A stretch of 64,000 nt of DNA from Bacteroidota bacterium (GTDB lineage Bacteria; Bacteroidota; Bacteroidia; Flavobacteriales; Flavobacteriaceae). Made by a program: the position numbers and the translations under genes. This document shows, in pieces, positions 35,904-46,002 of this stretch (position 1 is the stretch's first letter; every line of letters starts with the position of its first letter). The notes under the pieces were generated by a model, which made no database searches, was not told the origin of the DNA, and worked only from the letters and a program-made list of their open reading frames with translations. The stretch covers positions 186,001-250,000 of the forward strand of contig JAHJTN010000005.1 of the NCBI GenBank assembly GCA_018829465.1, given 5' to 3'.

Positions 35904-36593
35904 TTGTCAAAAAAATTGATTCAATTGTCAGAAATATTATTCGAAGACAACCACCTGCTTGTGGTCAACAAAAAAGCCGGCGACCTGGTGCAGGGGGACA
36001 AAACGGGCGATGAGCCTTTGGTTGAAAAACTCAAAAAATACATCAAAGTAACCTACAACAAACCCGGAGAAGTTTTTTTGGGTGTTGTACACCGATTAGA
36101 CCGCCCCACATCAGGCGTAGTTGTATTTGCGAAAACTTCAAAAGCGCTCTCCAGGTTGAACGAACAATTTGCAAAAAAAGAAACGGTCAAAACCTATTGG
36201 GCCATCGTAAAGAAACTGCCCGAGCCACCTCAAGACACTTTAACGCATTACCTCAAAAAGACAGAAGCAAACAACACTTCCAAAGCCTATACCAAAGAAG
36301 TTTCGGGCAGTAAAATCGCCATTTTGCACTACGACGTCATCAAAAAACTCAGCAACTATTTTCTGTTAGAAATACAGCTTGAAACCGGACGGCACCATCA
36401 GATTCGCGCACAATTATCGAGCATAGGATGCCCCATCAAAGGCGATTTAAAATACGGTGCCAAAAGAAGCAACCCCGATGGCAGTATCGGTTTGCACGCC
36501 AGAAAACTCCAAATTATACATCCGGTGCTGAAAACCGAGATGACCTTTGTGGCACCCTTGCCCGAAGATCCCATTTGGCAGGCTTGCCTTTAG
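35904..36593 (+). CDS. RluA-family RNA pseudouridine synthase
   Basis: A 229-residue enzyme. The catalytic Asp is in HRLDRPTSGVVVFAKTSKAL, following the ILFEDNHLLVVNKKAGDLVQGD strand, and LETGRHHQIRAQLSSIGCPIKGDLKYGA closes the active site. It isomerises uridine in rRNA or tRNA; without an S4 domain it resembles the RluA/TruC/RluF-like short forms, and the target base is unknown. The start is uncertain: TTG at 35904 lies inside a perfect -7 box (TACTTTTG, 35899-35906), so TTG at 35916 or 35925 may be the real start. It converges with porX, one base apart. Confidence 0.9.
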   Translation: MSKKLIQLSEILFEDNHLLVVNKKAGDLVQGDKTGDEPLVEKLKKYIKVTYNKPGEVFLGVVHRLDRPTSGVVVFAKTSKALSRLNEQFAKKETVKTYWAIVKKLPEPPQDTLTHYLKKTEANNTSKAYTKEVSGSKIAILHYDVIKKLSNYFLLEIQLETGRHHQIRAQLSSIGCPIKGDLKYGAKRSNPDGSIGLHARKLQIIHPVLKTEMTFVAPLPEDPIWQACL

Positions 36594-36594
36594 T

Positions 36595-38145
36595 TTACTT
36601 GGGATCGAGAATGACAAATGGGATGATAACCTCTTCCAACGAAATACCGCCGTGTTGGTAGGAATTTCTGAAATAGTTGACATAGTGGTTGTAGTTGTTC
36701 GGATAAGCCAAAAACAGATCCGATTTGGCAAAAATGTAAGAACTGCTGACGTTGTTGGCCGGCAAGTGAATCTTTTTTGGATCTTTTACTACAAATACGT
36801 CTTTTGCATCATAGGTAAGGCTTCTTCCGGTTTTGTAGCGCAGGTTCAAACTCGTCTCTCGGTCGCCAACTACTTTGGTGGGGTTTTTGACATTGATGGT
36901 GCCGTGGTCTGTGGTGATAATCAATCTAAAACCCAATTTTTGGGCTTGTTGGATGACATCTAAAAGCGGGGAATTTTTAAACCAACTCAAGGTTAATGAT
37001 CGGTAGGACTTGTCGTTTGAAGCCAATTCTTTGATAACTTCCGTTTCTGTTTTGGCATGCGAAAGCATATCTACAAAATTATAAACCAAAACCGTGAGGT
37101 CGTTGTCTTTGTTTTCAGAAAACTTATCGGCAAACTTCTTGGCGTGATACAAATTGGTCACTTTCTGGTAGGTATGCTTGATATTTAAACCCAACCGCTT
37201 TAGTTGTAAGGTCAAAAGTTCGCTTTCGTATAAGTTTTTGCCACCTTCATCTACATCATTTTTCCAATACTGAGGGTACAATTTTTCAATATCCAAAGGC
37301 ATCAAACCCGAAAAAATAGCGTTTCTGGCATATTGGGTAGCCGTCGGTAGTATGCTGTAAAAAGTTTTTTCTTCAGCTTTTTTATAATAATTAGAGACCG
37401 TGGCTTCTATCACTTTCCATTGGTCATACCTGAGGTTATCGACCACAATCATCAGAACAGGCTTGCCTTTTTTGATTTCGGGCAAGGCATATTCTTTAAA
37501 AACCGTATGCGACATTACGGGCCTGTCATCGGCGTTGTCGAACCAGGTGGCGTAGTTTTTTTCGATGAACTTAAAAAATTGGGTGTTGGCCTCGTGCTTC
37601 TGTGATTCCAAAATTTCGGTCATGGAAGCATCTTCAATATTCTCCAACTCAATTTCCCAATAAATGAGCTTCTGGTAGAGTGCCGTCCAAGCTTCAAACG
37701 AATTGACCGAAGCCAACTCCATGGCTATATTTCGAAACTCTTGCCGGTAGTTGGTGGCCGTTTTTTCGGATACCAAACGGGTTTGTTGTAGGTTTTTTTT
37801 GAGCGACAACAGGATTTGGTTGGGATTTACCGGCTTGATGAGATAATCGGCAATTTTAGATCCGATGGCGTCGTCCATAATCAATTCCTCCTCGCTTTTG
37901 GTAATCATCACTACCGGAATCAAACTTTTGATTTCTTTGATTTCCTGCAAGGTTTCGAGCCCGGAAAGCCCGGGCATATTCTCGTCCAGAAAAATAATAT
38001 CGTAGTCGTTTTTGGCAATTTCTTCAATGGCTTCGGCCCCACTTTCGCAGGTGTTTACTTCATAATTTCTCTGTTCTAAAAACAAAATATGAGGTTTGAG
38101 AAGATTTACCTCATCATCCACCCAGAGTATCTTCGTATTGTGCAT
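36595..38145 (-). CDS. porX: PorX response regulator with PglZ domain
   Basis: A 516-residue two-domain protein. The receiver domain (1-120) has WVDDE, phospho-acceptor Asp54 in IIFLDENMPG, and a conserved Lys in IKPVNP. The remainder is an alkaline-phosphatase-like PglZ domain with VVDNLRYDQW, ATQYARNAIFSGLMP and ITTDHGTINV. In Porphyromonas and Flavobacterium PorX works with the histidine kinase PorY and a sigma factor to control T9SS genes, and its PglZ part has been reported to cleave oligonucleotides. It fits the several T9SS substrates in this window. Its start is 42 bases from the divergent HD gene. Confidence 0.93.
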   Translation of the reverse strand: MHNTKILWVDDEVNLLKPHILFLEQRNYEVNTCESGAEAIEEIAKNDYDIIFLDENMPGLSGLETLQEIKEIKSLIPVVMITKSEEELIMDDAIGSKIADYLIKPVNPNQILLSLKKNLQQTRLVSEKTATNYRQEFRNIAMELASVNSFEAWTALYQKLIYWEIELENIEDASMTEILESQKHEANTQFFKFIEKNYATWFDNADDRPVMSHTVFKEYALPEIKKGKPVLMIVVDNLRYDQWKVIEATVSNYYKKAEEKTFYSILPTATQYARNAIFSGLMPLDIEKLYPQYWKNDVDEGGKNLYESELLTLQLKRLGLNIKHTYQKVTNLYHAKKFADKFSENKDNDLTVLVYNFVDMLSHAKTETEVIKELASNDKSYRSLTLSWFKNSPLLDVIQQAQKLGFRLIITTDHGTINVKNPTKVVGDRETSLNLRYKTGRSLTYDAKDVFVVKDPKKIHLPANNVSSSYIFAKSDLFLAYPNNYNHYVNYFRNSYQHGGISLEEVIIPFVILDPK

Positions 38146-38186
38146 AGCTTTGTGTATATTTGTTTTGTAATTATATCCGGCTGACT

Positions 38187-39416
38187 TTGAAAAAACCGAA
38201 CAAACTCAAACTCTTTAACGACCCAATTTACGGTTTTATTTCAATACAAGACCCATTAATTTTTGCCTTGATTGAACATCCTTATTTCCAAAGGTTAAGA
38301 CGTATTTCTCAGATGGGGCTTTCATCGCTGGTTTTTCCGGGTGCGCACCACACCCGATTTCACCACGCATTGGGCTGTTTGTATTTGATGCAAAAGGCGG
38401 TTCGCTTGCTGCGTTTCAAACAGGTTGAGATTTCAAAAGCCGAAGAACAAGGTCTGTACATCGCTATTTTACTGCACGATATAGGGCACGGGCCTTTCTC
38501 TCACGCGCTGGAAGCGAGCATAGTACAAGGCATGCATCACGAAACGCTGTCTTTACAATTTATGGAAACTCTGAATGCCGATTTTGACGGAAAACTGGCC
38601 GAGGCTATATTGATTTTTAAAAAGCAACATCCCAAGAAATTTTTGTGCGAACTCGTCTCCAGCCAGTTGGATATTGACAGAATGGATTATCTGAAGCGCG
38701 ACAGTTTTTACACAGGCATCGCCGAGGGCAACATCAATTCGGAGCGCATTATTTCGATGCTGAATGTGATAGACAACGAATTGGTCATCGAAGAAAAAGG
38801 CATTTATTCTGTCGAAAAATTCTTGATGGCGCGCAGGTTCATGTATTGGCAAGCCTATTTGCACAAAGCCGGCGTGGGTGCCGAAATTTTACTCACCCAA
38901 ATTCTGAAGCGCGCTAAGGATTTGACCCATTTGGGTGAAGTATTGCCCGGAAACAAGGCGTTGATCTATTTTTTAAAATCGCAACAAGACAGACAGCGCA
39001 TCTCCACGGCAGATTTACGTCATTTTGCTGCCTTAGACGATATAGACATTTTGGCTGCCACAAAAGAATGGCAAAACCATCCGGATGCGGTGTTGTCAAA
39101 ATTATCAAAGGCGCTGATTGATCGTAAGTTGTTTAAAATGAAATTATCCGACAGCCCGTTTTCAGAAGCAAAACTTTTGGAAACCCGCAACAAAGTAGCT
39201 GAGAAATGGGCAATTGATGATGCGCTAACACACTATTTTGTAGTGACCGGCCAATTGACCAACTTAACCTACGACAACAGAGAAGCACACATACGCTTGG
39301 TGGACAAAAAAGGTGCTGTGCGACTTTTGACAAACCCGTTTGACAAACTCATCGTCAATTCGTTGACAGAACCCGTTGACAAATACTATCTTTGTTTTCC
39401 AAAGAAGCAACCCTAA
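38187..39416 (+). CDS. HD-domain phosphohydrolase, dGTPase-like
   Basis: A cytoplasmic protein of about 409 residues. The metal-binding HD pattern is complete: HHTRFHHALGCLYLM, ILLHDIGHGPFSHALE, and a later SSQLDIDRMDYLKRD. Proteins of this type in Bacteroidota are related to dNTP triphosphohydrolases (SAMHD1/dGTPase group), but substrates are not established. I prefer TTG at 38187 (MKKPNKLKLFNDPIYGFISI) over 38160 because a perfect -7 box TATATTTG (38155-38162) overlaps the earlier start. The gene diverges from porX and precedes lpxD by 25 bases. Confidence 0.87.
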   Translation: MKKPNKLKLFNDPIYGFISIQDPLIFALIEHPYFQRLRRISQMGLSSLVFPGAHHTRFHHALGCLYLMQKAVRLLRFKQVEISKAEEQGLYIAILLHDIGHGPFSHALEASIVQGMHHETLSLQFMETLNADFDGKLAEAILIFKKQHPKKFLCELVSSQLDIDRMDYLKRDSFYTGIAEGNINSERIISMLNVIDNELVIEEKGIYSVEKFLMARRFMYWQAYLHKAGVGAEILLTQILKRAKDLTHLGEVLPGNKALIYFLKSQQDRQRISTADLRHFAALDDIDILAATKEWQNHPDAVLSKLSKALIDRKLFKMKLSDSPFSEAKLLETRNKVAEKWAIDDALTHYFVVTGQLTNLTYDNREAHIRLVDKKGAVRLLTNPFDKLIVNSLTEPVDKYYLCFPKKQP

Positions 39417-39441
39417 CTAATTTTTTTATAATTTTGCCGCA

Positions 39442-40464
39442 ATGAAATTTACAGCAGCTCAAATAGCCGGAATCCTGGACGGCGATATCGAAGGAAATCC
39501 CGATATCGAAGTGTCAAAGCTTTCTAAAATTGAAGATGGCATCGCAGGATCACTTACTTTTTTGGCAAATCCAAAATACACCCAGTTTATATATTCCACC
39601 GAAGCATCGGTAACCATCGTTGATAAAAATTTCATTCCGGAAGAGCCGCTCAAAACCACTTTGATTAAGGTTGATGACGCCTACAAGTCTTTTTCTAAAT
39701 TGCTAGAATATTATAACTTAGTAAAAATGAATAAGATAGGCATAGAACAACCCAGTTTTATAGATGCAAGTTCTCGGTATGGAGAATCCTTTTATTTGGG
39801 TGCTTTTGCATACGTAGGTGAAAACGTCAGCATTGGCAACCGCGTCAAAATATACCCCGGTGCTTACATAGGCGACAATACGCGTATTGGTGACGATACC
39901 GTCATTTTTGCAGGTGCTAAAATCTATTCAGAAACCGTCATAGGAAACCATTGCGTGATCCATTCCGGAGCAATTATAGGTGCCGACGGATTTGGCTTTG
40001 TACCCAACGAAAACGGCGAATTTTCAAAAGTTCCCCAAACCGGAAATGTCATCTTAGAAAACCACGTAGATATCGGTGCCGGCACGACGATAGACAGGGC
40101 CACTTTGGGATCGACCATTATCCGAAAAGGTGCAAAAATAGACAACCAAATACAAATCGCCCACAATGTTGAAATTGGAGAAAACACCGTGATTGCAGCC
40201 CAAACAGGCATAGCCGGCTCTACAAAAATCGGAAAAAACTGCATGATAGGCGGACAGGTTGGCATTGTAGGACACATCAAAATAGGTGACAACGTCAAAA
40301 TTCAGGCACAATCAGGCATTGGTCGTAATGTAAAAGACAACGAAGTGCTGCAAGGTTCTCCGGCACTTGGGTATTCCGAATACAACAAATCCTATGTGTA
40401 TTTTAGAAACCTACCCAAGATTGTGGATAAATTAGATAAGCTCGAAAAAAAAATAAACCCATGA
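39442..40464 (+). CDS. lpxD: UDP-3-O-acylglucosamine N-acyltransferase LpxD
   Basis: A 340-residue left-handed beta-helix acyltransferase, third enzyme of lipid A synthesis. The N-terminal uridine-binding domain has [18 protein letters not shown]; hexapeptide repeats follow, with GADGFGFV and the catalytic His in [12 protein letters not shown]. It adds the N-linked hydroxyacyl chain. It overlaps lpxC-fabZ by ATGA (40461-40464). A -7 box TAATTTTG (39429-39436) lies just upstream, though too close to the ATG for a normal leader. A second LpxD-like gene lies at 44115. Confidence 0.95.
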   Translation: MKFTAAQIAGILDGDIEGNPDIEVSKLSKIEDGIAGSLTFLANPKYTQFIYSTEASVTIVDKNFIPEEPLKTTLIKVDDAYKSFSKLLEYYNLVKMNKIGIEQPSFIDASSRYGESFYLGAFAYVGENVSIGNRVKIYPGAYIGDNTRIGDDTVIFAGAKIYSETVIGNHCVIHSGAIIGADGFGFVPNENGEFSKVPQTGNVILENHVDIGAGTTIDRATLGSTIIRKGAKIDNQIQIAHNVEIGENTVIAAQTGIAGSTKIGKNCMIGGQVGIVGHIKIGDNVKIQAQSGIGRNVKDNEVLQGSPALGYSEYNKSYVYFRNLPKIVDKLDKLEKKINP

Positions 40465-41876
40465 TTGAGAAGGCATCCGTAAAACAGAAAACTATCGCCT
40501 CTGCAGTTAGCCTGACAGGCGTAGGTCTTCATACCGGTAAAGATGTGACCCTTACCTTCAAACCCGCACCTTCCAACACCGGTTTTACCTTTGTGAGGGT
40601 AGATTTAGAGGGGCATCCTGCCATTGAAGCAGATGCTACCTATGTAACCAACACCCAAAGAGGTACCAACCTAGAAAAAAGAGGCGTAAAAATTCAGACC
40701 TCCGAACACATCTTGGCTGCTTTGGTTGGCATGGATATAGACAACGCCGTTATTGAACTCGACGCTTCCGAGCCACCCATTATGGACGGTTCGTCCAAAT
40801 TTTTTGTAGAAGCCTTGGAAAAAGCAGGCATTGTAGAACTAGAGGCGTGCAGGGAAGAATATGTAGTCACCGAAGTGGTTTCCTATACAGACGAGGAAAC
40901 CGGCAGTGAAATACTGGTGATGCCGGCCGATTCGTATCAAATCACCACCATGGTAGATTTTGGTACCAAAGTTTTAGGCACGCAAAACGCCACTTTAAAA
41001 CGCCTGAAAGATTTTAAATCTGAAATAGCTAACGCCCGAACCTTTAGCTTTTTGCACGAATTGGAAATGCTTTTAGACAATGGACTCATCAAAGGTGGCG
41101 ATTTAAACAACGCCATCATTTACGTGGACAAAGCACTGTCGGATGAAACCCTTCAAAAACTCAAAAGTGTTTTCAAAAAAGACAAGCTCAACATCAAGCC
41201 AAACGGCATACTAGACAACCTCACCCTGCATTATCCAAACGAAGCCGCGCGTCACAAATTGCTCGATGTCATCGGCGATTTGGCCTTGGCGGGCATGCGC
41301 ATACGCGGCAAGGTAATTGCCAACAAACCCGGACATTACGTCAATACCCAATTTGCCAAAAAACTCTCTAAAATCATCAAAACCGAACGCAGAAATTACG
41401 TCCCCAAATTCGATTTGAGTCAACCTCCACTGATGGACATCAACCAAATCATGAAAATGCTGCCGCACAGACCACCTTTTTTATTGGTGGACAGAATTAT
41501 TGAGATGTCTGACTCACACGTCATCGGATTGAAAAACGTGACCATGAACGAATCTTTTTTCATTGGCCACTTCCCGGATGCACCGGTGATGCCCGGTGTT
41601 TTGCAGATTGAAGCTATGGCGCAGTCGGGCGGTATTTTGGTATTGAGCACCGTCCCGGATCCGGAAAACTACCTGACGCTTTTCATGAAGATGGACAATG
41701 TAAAATTTAAACACCCGGTATTGCCCGGTGACACACTTATATTCAAACTTGAATTGATTTCGCCTATCCGTAGAGGCATCTGTCATATGCAAGGTTATGC
41801 CTATGCAAACGGCAGGCTCACCTGCGAAGCAGAACTCATGGCGCAAATCGTCAAAAAAACCAAACAACTTTCATGA
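40461..41876 (+). CDS. lpxC/fabZ: LpxC-FabZ bifunctional protein
   Basis: A 471-residue fusion usual in Bacteroidota. The N-terminal 310 residues are LpxC, the zinc UDP-3-O-acyl-GlcNAc deacetylase that commits to lipid A ([29 protein letters not shown], and the zinc/catalytic [14 protein letters not shown]). The C-terminal 150 residues are FabZ, the hydroxyacyl-ACP dehydratase ([14 protein letters not shown] with its His, [20 protein letters not shown] with its Glu). The fusion ties flux between lipid A and fatty-acid synthesis. Both ends overlap neighbours by ATGA. Confidence 0.97.
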   Translation: MIEKASVKQKTIASAVSLTGVGLHTGKDVTLTFKPAPSNTGFTFVRVDLEGHPAIEADATYVTNTQRGTNLEKRGVKIQTSEHILAALVGMDIDNAVIELDASEPPIMDGSSKFFVEALEKAGIVELEACREEYVVTEVVSYTDEETGSEILVMPADSYQITTMVDFGTKVLGTQNATLKRLKDFKSEIANARTFSFLHELEMLLDNGLIKGGDLNNAIIYVDKALSDETLQKLKSVFKKDKLNIKPNGILDNLTLHYPNEAARHKLLDVIGDLALAGMRIRGKVIANKPGHYVNTQFAKKLSKIIKTERRNYVPKFDLSQPPLMDINQIMKMLPHRPPFLLVDRIIEMSDSHVIGLKNVTMNESFFIGHFPDAPVMPGVLQIEAMAQSGGILVLSTVPDPENYLTLFMKMDNVKFKHPVLPGDTLIFKLELISPIRRGICHMQGYAYANGRLTCEAELMAQIVKKTKQLS

Positions 41877-42664
41877 ATCAACCTTTAGCATACGTTCATC
41901 CCGGCGCTAAAATCGCCAAAAATGTTGTCATTGAACCCTTCACAACCATTCACAACAACGTAGTGATTGGCGAAGGCACTTGGATTGGCTCTAGCGTCAC
42001 CATCATGGAAGGTGCACGCATCGGAAAAAATTGCAATATTTTTCCGGGTGCTGTCATCTCCGGAATTCCTCAAGATTTGAAATTTGACGACGAAGTCACC
42101 ACTGCAGAAATTGGTGATAATACGACGATTCGCGAATTTGTGACCATCAATCGTGGCACTGTTGACCGGATGAAAACCGTCATCGGAAGCAATTGTCTGC
42201 TTATGGCTTACTCGCACGTAGCACACGACTGCATCATTGGCGACCACTGTATTTTTTCGAACAATACCACCCTAGCCGGACACATCACCGTTGGCGATTA
42301 TGTTATTTTGGCCGGCATGACAGCCGTACATCAATTTTGCCAAATTGGAAACCACGCCTTTGTCACCGGAGGTAGCTTGGTTAGAAAAGACGTTCCGCCT
42401 TATGTAAAAGCCGGAAGAGAACCGCTTTCCTATGTAGGTATTAACTCTATCGGATTGAGAAGACGCGGATTTAGCAGTGAAAAAATACAAGAAATTCAAA
42501 AAATTTACAGAATTCTCTATCAACAAAATTACAACAACAGCCAGGCATCAGAAATCATTGAAGCCGAAATGGAAGCGACACCCGAACGCGACGAAATTTT
42601 ACAATTTATTCGCAATTCGCAACGCGGCATTATGAAAGGCTACATCAGTACCATTGGAAATTAA
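41873..42664 (+). CDS. lpxA: UDP-N-acetylglucosamine acyltransferase LpxA
   Basis: A 263-residue hexapeptide-repeat enzyme that adds the first hydroxyacyl chain to UDP-GlcNAc. Typical segments are HPGAKIAKNVVIEPFTTIHNNVVIG, the catalytic His region LLMAYSHVAHDCIIGD, and GLRRRGFSSEKIQEIQKIYRILYQ in the C-terminal helical part. It is translationally coupled to lpxC-fabZ (ATGA at 41873-41876) and followed 11 bases later by efp. Confidence 0.96.
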   Translation: MNQPLAYVHPGAKIAKNVVIEPFTTIHNNVVIGEGTWIGSSVTIMEGARIGKNCNIFPGAVISGIPQDLKFDDEVTTAEIGDNTTIREFVTINRGTVDRMKTVIGSNCLLMAYSHVAHDCIIGDHCIFSNNTTLAGHITVGDYVILAGMTAVHQFCQIGNHAFVTGGSLVRKDVPPYVKAGREPLSYVGINSIGLRRRGFSSEKIQEIQKIYRILYQQNYNNSQASEIIEAEMEATPERDEILQFIRNSQRGIMKGYISTIGN

Positions 42665-42675
42665 TTTAACCTAGT

Positions 42676-43242
42676 ATGGCAAGCACATCAGACATAAGAA
42701 ACGGTTTGTGTATCAAACACAACCACGACATTTACAAAATCATCGAATTTCTTCACGTCAAACCCGGTAAAGGTCCCGCCTTTGTCCGCACCAAACTCAA
42801 AAGCCTGACCAACGGCAAAGTACTCGACAATACGTTCTCTGCCGGGCACAAAATTGAAGAAGTCCGTGTGGAAACGCACAAATATCAATTTTTATACGCC
42901 GAAGGCGATTTGTTTCACTTTATGCACGTGGAAGATTTCAACCAAATATCGTTGGATAAAAACATCTTGGATGCGCCGGAATTACTCAAAGAAGGCGAAA
43001 ACGTGATGGTCATTACCAACACCGAAACCGGGATGCCGCTGTCTGTGGACATGCCCGCAAGTGTCGTCCTTGAGGTGACCTATACCGAGCCGGGCGTAAA
43101 AGGCAATACGGCTACCAACGCCACCAAGCCTGCCAAAGTGGAGACCGGTGCAGAAGTCAATGTGCCTCTGTTTATCAATGAAGGCGACAAAATTAAAATT
43201 GATACGGCCAAAGGGGCTTATTTAGAACGTGTAAAAGAATAG
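42676..43242 (+). CDS. efp: Translation elongation factor P
   Basis: A 188-residue EF-P that relieves ribosome stalling at polyproline. The KOW-like first domain holds HVKPGKGPAFVRTKLKSL, where Lys in the PGKG loop is the position modified in many bacteria; the middle domain has YAEGDLFHFMH and the C-terminal OB domain ends FINEGDKIKIDTAKGAYLERVKE. It closes the lpxD-lpxC/fabZ-lpxA-efp transcript; a more AT-rich insertion follows. Confidence 0.97.
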   Translation: MASTSDIRNGLCIKHNHDIYKIIEFLHVKPGKGPAFVRTKLKSLTNGKVLDNTFSAGHKIEEVRVETHKYQFLYAEGDLFHFMHVEDFNQISLDKNILDAPELLKEGENVMVITNTETGMPLSVDMPASVVLEVTYTEPGVKGNTATNATKPAKVETGAEVNVPLFINEGDKIKIDTAKGAYLERVKE

Positions 43243-43336
43243 GCGACTGATTTTAGGAGTGTCAAAATGAAAACTAAATATTATAGTTTTCATAAATTGT
43301 AAATCAAGTTCTTTTATTTTTTTAAATTTGAGATAA

Positions 43337-43921
43337 GTGGATGAAAAAAATCTTTACGCAATTGCGGGTTGTAACGGAGCTGGTAAAACAACTGCTTCTT
43401 TCACAATATTGCCCGAAATATTGAATTGTAAAGAGTTTGTAAATGCAGATGAAATTGCAAAAGGATTGTCGCCCTTTCAACCGGAAGAAGTTTCCTTTGA
43501 GGCTGGGAGGATTATGTTGAATAGAATAAACGAATTATTGAATGGCGGAGAAAATTTTGCTTTTGAAACTACTCTTTCAACAAAAAGTTATAGAAATAAG
43601 ATTGTTGAGGCTAAGCGAAAAGGGTACAATACCATTTTAATATTTTTTTGGCTACAATCAATAGATTTAGCAAGGGAAAGGGTAAAAGCTAGGGTGTTAG
43701 AAGGAGGACATAATATTGACACAAAAATAATAGAGAGAAGATACATCAGGGGAATTACCAACCTATTCGATATCTACTTGCCGATTTTTGATGAAGCGAT
43801 GATTTTTGATAATTCTGAGGGAAAGCCTATACTGATTGCGGAAAAATTAGAGAACGGCGAGATTAATATTTCGAATAAGCGAAAATTTACTAAACTAAAA
43901 CGGATTTATGAAAGCAGCTAA
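43337..43921 (+). CDS. Zeta-toxin-like P-loop kinase
   Basis: A 194-residue ATPase with GTG start at 43337. Walker A is AGCNGAGKTT (10-19); NADEIAKGLSPFQPEEVSFEAGRIML and NFAFETTLSTKSYRNKI match the zeta-toxin/UDP-GlcNAc-kinase-like family, followed by the arginine-containing ARERVKARVLEGGHNIDTKIIERRY lid. Family members phosphorylate UDP-N-acetylglucosamine sugars or other small molecules, and some are toxins. The gene is AT-rich compared with efp and lpxD and lies between them, so it looks acquired. The ATG of a 49-residue gene overlaps its end. Confidence 0.87.
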   Translation: MDEKNLYAIAGCNGAGKTTASFTILPEILNCKEFVNADEIAKGLSPFQPEEVSFEAGRIMLNRINELLNGGENFAFETTLSTKSYRNKIVEAKRKGYNTILIFFWLQSIDLARERVKARVLEGGHNIDTKIIERRYIRGITNLFDIYLPIFDEAMIFDNSEGKPILIAEKLENGEINISNKRKFTKLKRIYESS

Positions 43922-44057
43922 GAAAACCATTCACCGAAACAAAATTCTAAAAGGTTTAGACAAAGCCTATGAAAAACTGCTGGAATTTAAAAAACAGAAA
44001 AATACTGAACTGATAATTATCCGCGATAATAAAATTGTGAGAATTAAACCTGAGTAG
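43908..44057 (+). CDS. 49-residue partner of the zeta-like kinase
   Basis: Read directly from sequence: the ATG at 43908 overlaps the last 14 bases of the kinase gene in another frame. The product starts MKAAKKTIHRNKILKGLDKAY, continues with a charged helix EKLLEFKKQKNTELIIIRDNKIV and ends RIKPE. It is basic, soluble and without known domain. Tight overlap implies coupled translation, as in toxin-antitoxin pairs, but zeta toxins usually have the antitoxin upstream, so the antitoxin role is inference only. Confidence 0.6.
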   Translation: MKAAKKTIHRNKILKGLDKAYEKLLEFKKQKNTELIIIRDNKIVRIKPE

Positions 44058-44114
44058 AAAAATATTACAAAACAATCAGTCCCACCATTTTAAAATCAAA
44101 TTCAATTTCTTCCA

Positions 44115-45047
44115 ATGAAATTTCCGAAACCCCAACAGCTACAAGATATTGCCCATTTGATTGGTGCCAGGTTTGTCGGTCCGCCGGATTTTGAAGTTTT
44201 GGGGATGAACGAAATACACGTGGTCGAGCCCGGCGATATCGTGTTTGTCGATCACCCGAAATACTACGACAAAGCTTTGCAATCTGCCGCAACCATTGTT
44301 CTTATCAACAAAGACGTGGCATGCCCCGAAGGGAAAGCCCTGCTCATTTCGGATGACCCGTTTCGGGATTTCAATAAATTGACAACACATTTTAAGCCTT
44401 TTCAACCGGCAAACCAATCGGTTTCCCCCACAGCCAGAATCGGGAAAAACACCATCATCCAGCCCCATGTTTTTATCGGCAACAACGTGGTCATTGGATC
44501 AGATTGTGTCATTCACCCAAACGTGACCATCTATGACGGCTGCATCATCGGCAACCACGTGGTCATTCATGCCGGAACGGTTTTGGGTGCCGATGCGTTT
44601 TACTATAAAAACCGGCCGGAAGGATTTGACCAGCTCAAATCATGCGGCAATGTCGTGATTGAAGACCACGTTCATATCGGAGCCGCTTGCACCATCGACA
44701 AAGGCGTGACAGGCAGCACCACCATCAAGGCAGGCACCAAAATCGACAACCAGGTGCAAATCGCACACGACACCGTCATCGGGAAAAAATGCCTGATTGC
44801 ATCTCAAGTAGGTATTGCAGGATGTACAATTATCGAAGACGAAGTAACCCTTTGGGGACAAGTAGGCATCATCAGCGGGATCACCATCGGAAAAAAAGCA
44901 GTGGTGTTGGCGCAAAGCGGGGTGTCTAAATCTTTGGTAGGCGGACAGGTATATTTTGGTTACCCGGCAGGGGAAGCCAGGGAGAAGTACAAGGAGTTGG
45001 CATCCATCCGCCAGATTCCGAATATAATTGAAAAACTTAAAGGTTAA
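44115..45047 (+). CDS. Second LpxD-like acyltransferase
   Basis: A 310-residue paralogue of the LpxD at 39442. The N-terminal domain ([38 protein letters not shown]) and hexapeptide repeats are kept, as is the His in [12 protein letters not shown], but GADGFGFV becomes GADAFYYK and the C-terminal helix is shortened. It could N-acylate a different sugar nucleotide or use a different acyl chain. It precedes sucD by 82 bases and was probably contiguous with efp before the kinase insertion. Confidence 0.85.
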   Translation: MKFPKPQQLQDIAHLIGARFVGPPDFEVLGMNEIHVVEPGDIVFVDHPKYYDKALQSAATIVLINKDVACPEGKALLISDDPFRDFNKLTTHFKPFQPANQSVSPTARIGKNTIIQPHVFIGNNVVIGSDCVIHPNVTIYDGCIIGNHVVIHAGTVLGADAFYYKNRPEGFDQLKSCGNVVIEDHVHIGAACTIDKGVTGSTTIKAGTKIDNQVQIAHDTVIGKKCLIASQVGIAGCTIIEDEVTLWGQVGIISGITIGKKAVVLAQSGVSKSLVGGQVYFGYPAGEAREKYKELASIRQIPNIIEKLKG

Positions 45048-45075
45048 ATTATTCGATATTTCATACCCGATGTTT

Positions 45076-45083
45076 TACCTTTG
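45076..45083 (+). promoter_or_regulatory. -7 box candidate for sucD
   Basis: TACCTTTG fits TAnnTTTG and lies 46 bases before the sucD start. No clear -33 element is seen at the right distance. Confidence 0.4.
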
Positions 45084-45129
45084 AAAAAACATAAATAAAT
45101 CTAATATTTTTCTTTAAATACCAATAAAA

Positions 45130-46002
45130 ATGAGCGTTTTAGTCAACAAACATTCCAAGATAATTGTACAAGGGTTTACCGGGAGCGAAGGCACTTTTCA
45201 CGCCGAACAGATGATTGCATACGGCACCAACATCGTTGGCGGGGTCACGCCCGGCAAAGGTGGCCAAAAACATTTGGACAAACCGGTTTTTAATACTGTA
45301 AAAGATGCGGTAGATCAAGCAGGCGCCGATACCACCATCATTTTTGTCCCGCCGGCTTTTGCAGCAGACGCCATCATGGAAGCCGCTGATGCAGGCATCA
45401 AAGTCATCATTACCATTACCGAAGGCATTCCTGTTGCCGACATGGTGAAAGCCTATGCGTATATTCAGCATAAAGATTGCCGTTTGGTCGGGCCCAACTG
45501 TCCGGGCGTCATCACCCCTGAGGAAGCCAAAGTAGGCATCATGCCCGGCTTTGTTTTCAAAAAAGGGACGGTCGGGATTGTATCTAAATCGGGAACGCTG
45601 ACCTATGAAGCCGCCGACCAGGTGGTTAAACAAGGATTGGGTATCACGACAGCCATCGGTATCGGCGGCGACCCCATTATTGGGACAACCACCAAAGAGG
45701 CGGTGGAGTTGTTTATGAACGACCCCGAAACCAACTGCATCGTGATGATAGGTGAAATAGGCGGTCAGCTTGAAGTAGATGCGGCGCGTTGGATAAAAGC
45801 CAACGGAACGAAACCTGTGGTTGGCTTTATTGCCGGTGAAACTGCTCCCAAAGGCCGCACCATGGGCCATGCCGGAGCCATTGTAGGCGGCGCAGAAGAC
45901 ACCGCCGAAGCCAAAAAACGCATCATGCGCGAATGTGGCATCCACGTGGTGGACTCACCTGCCGAAATCGGCAAAAAAGTAGCTGAGGTATTGAGGAAAT
46001 AA
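45130..46002 (+). CDS. sucD: Succinyl-CoA synthetase alpha subunit
   Basis: A 290-residue subunit that binds CoA and carries the phospho-histidine. Visible are the CoA-binding [14 protein letters not shown], the GPNCPGVI loop, [23 protein letters not shown] and the active-site His in [13 protein letters not shown]. It makes or uses succinyl-CoA in the citric acid cycle. The last 26 codons are duplicated at 47082-47159 and 50455-50549, followed each time by related repeats. The beta subunit is elsewhere in the genome. Confidence 0.97.
   Translation: MSVLVNKHSKIIVQGFTGSEGTFHAEQMIAYGTNIVGGVTPGKGGQKHLDKPVFNTVKDAVDQAGADTTIIFVPPAFAADAIMEAADAGIKVIITITEGIPVADMVKAYAYIQHKDCRLVGPNCPGVITPEEAKVGIMPGFVFKKGTVGIVSKSGTLTYEAADQVVKQGLGITTAIGIGGDPIIGTTTKEAVELFMNDPETNCIVMIGEIGGQLEVDAARWIKANGTKPVVGFIAGETAPKGRTMGHAGAIVGGAEDTAEAKKRIMRECGIHVVDSPAEIGKKVAEVLRK

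Noticed and set aside
36595-38145. PglZ domain as sign of a BREX phage-defence system
   Set aside because: The domain is fused to a receiver domain, which is the PorX architecture; no BrxL, PglX or other BREX genes are nearby.
45139-45945. 268-codon minus-strand open frame
   Set aside because: It is the antisense shadow of sucD, which has a full set of conserved motifs.
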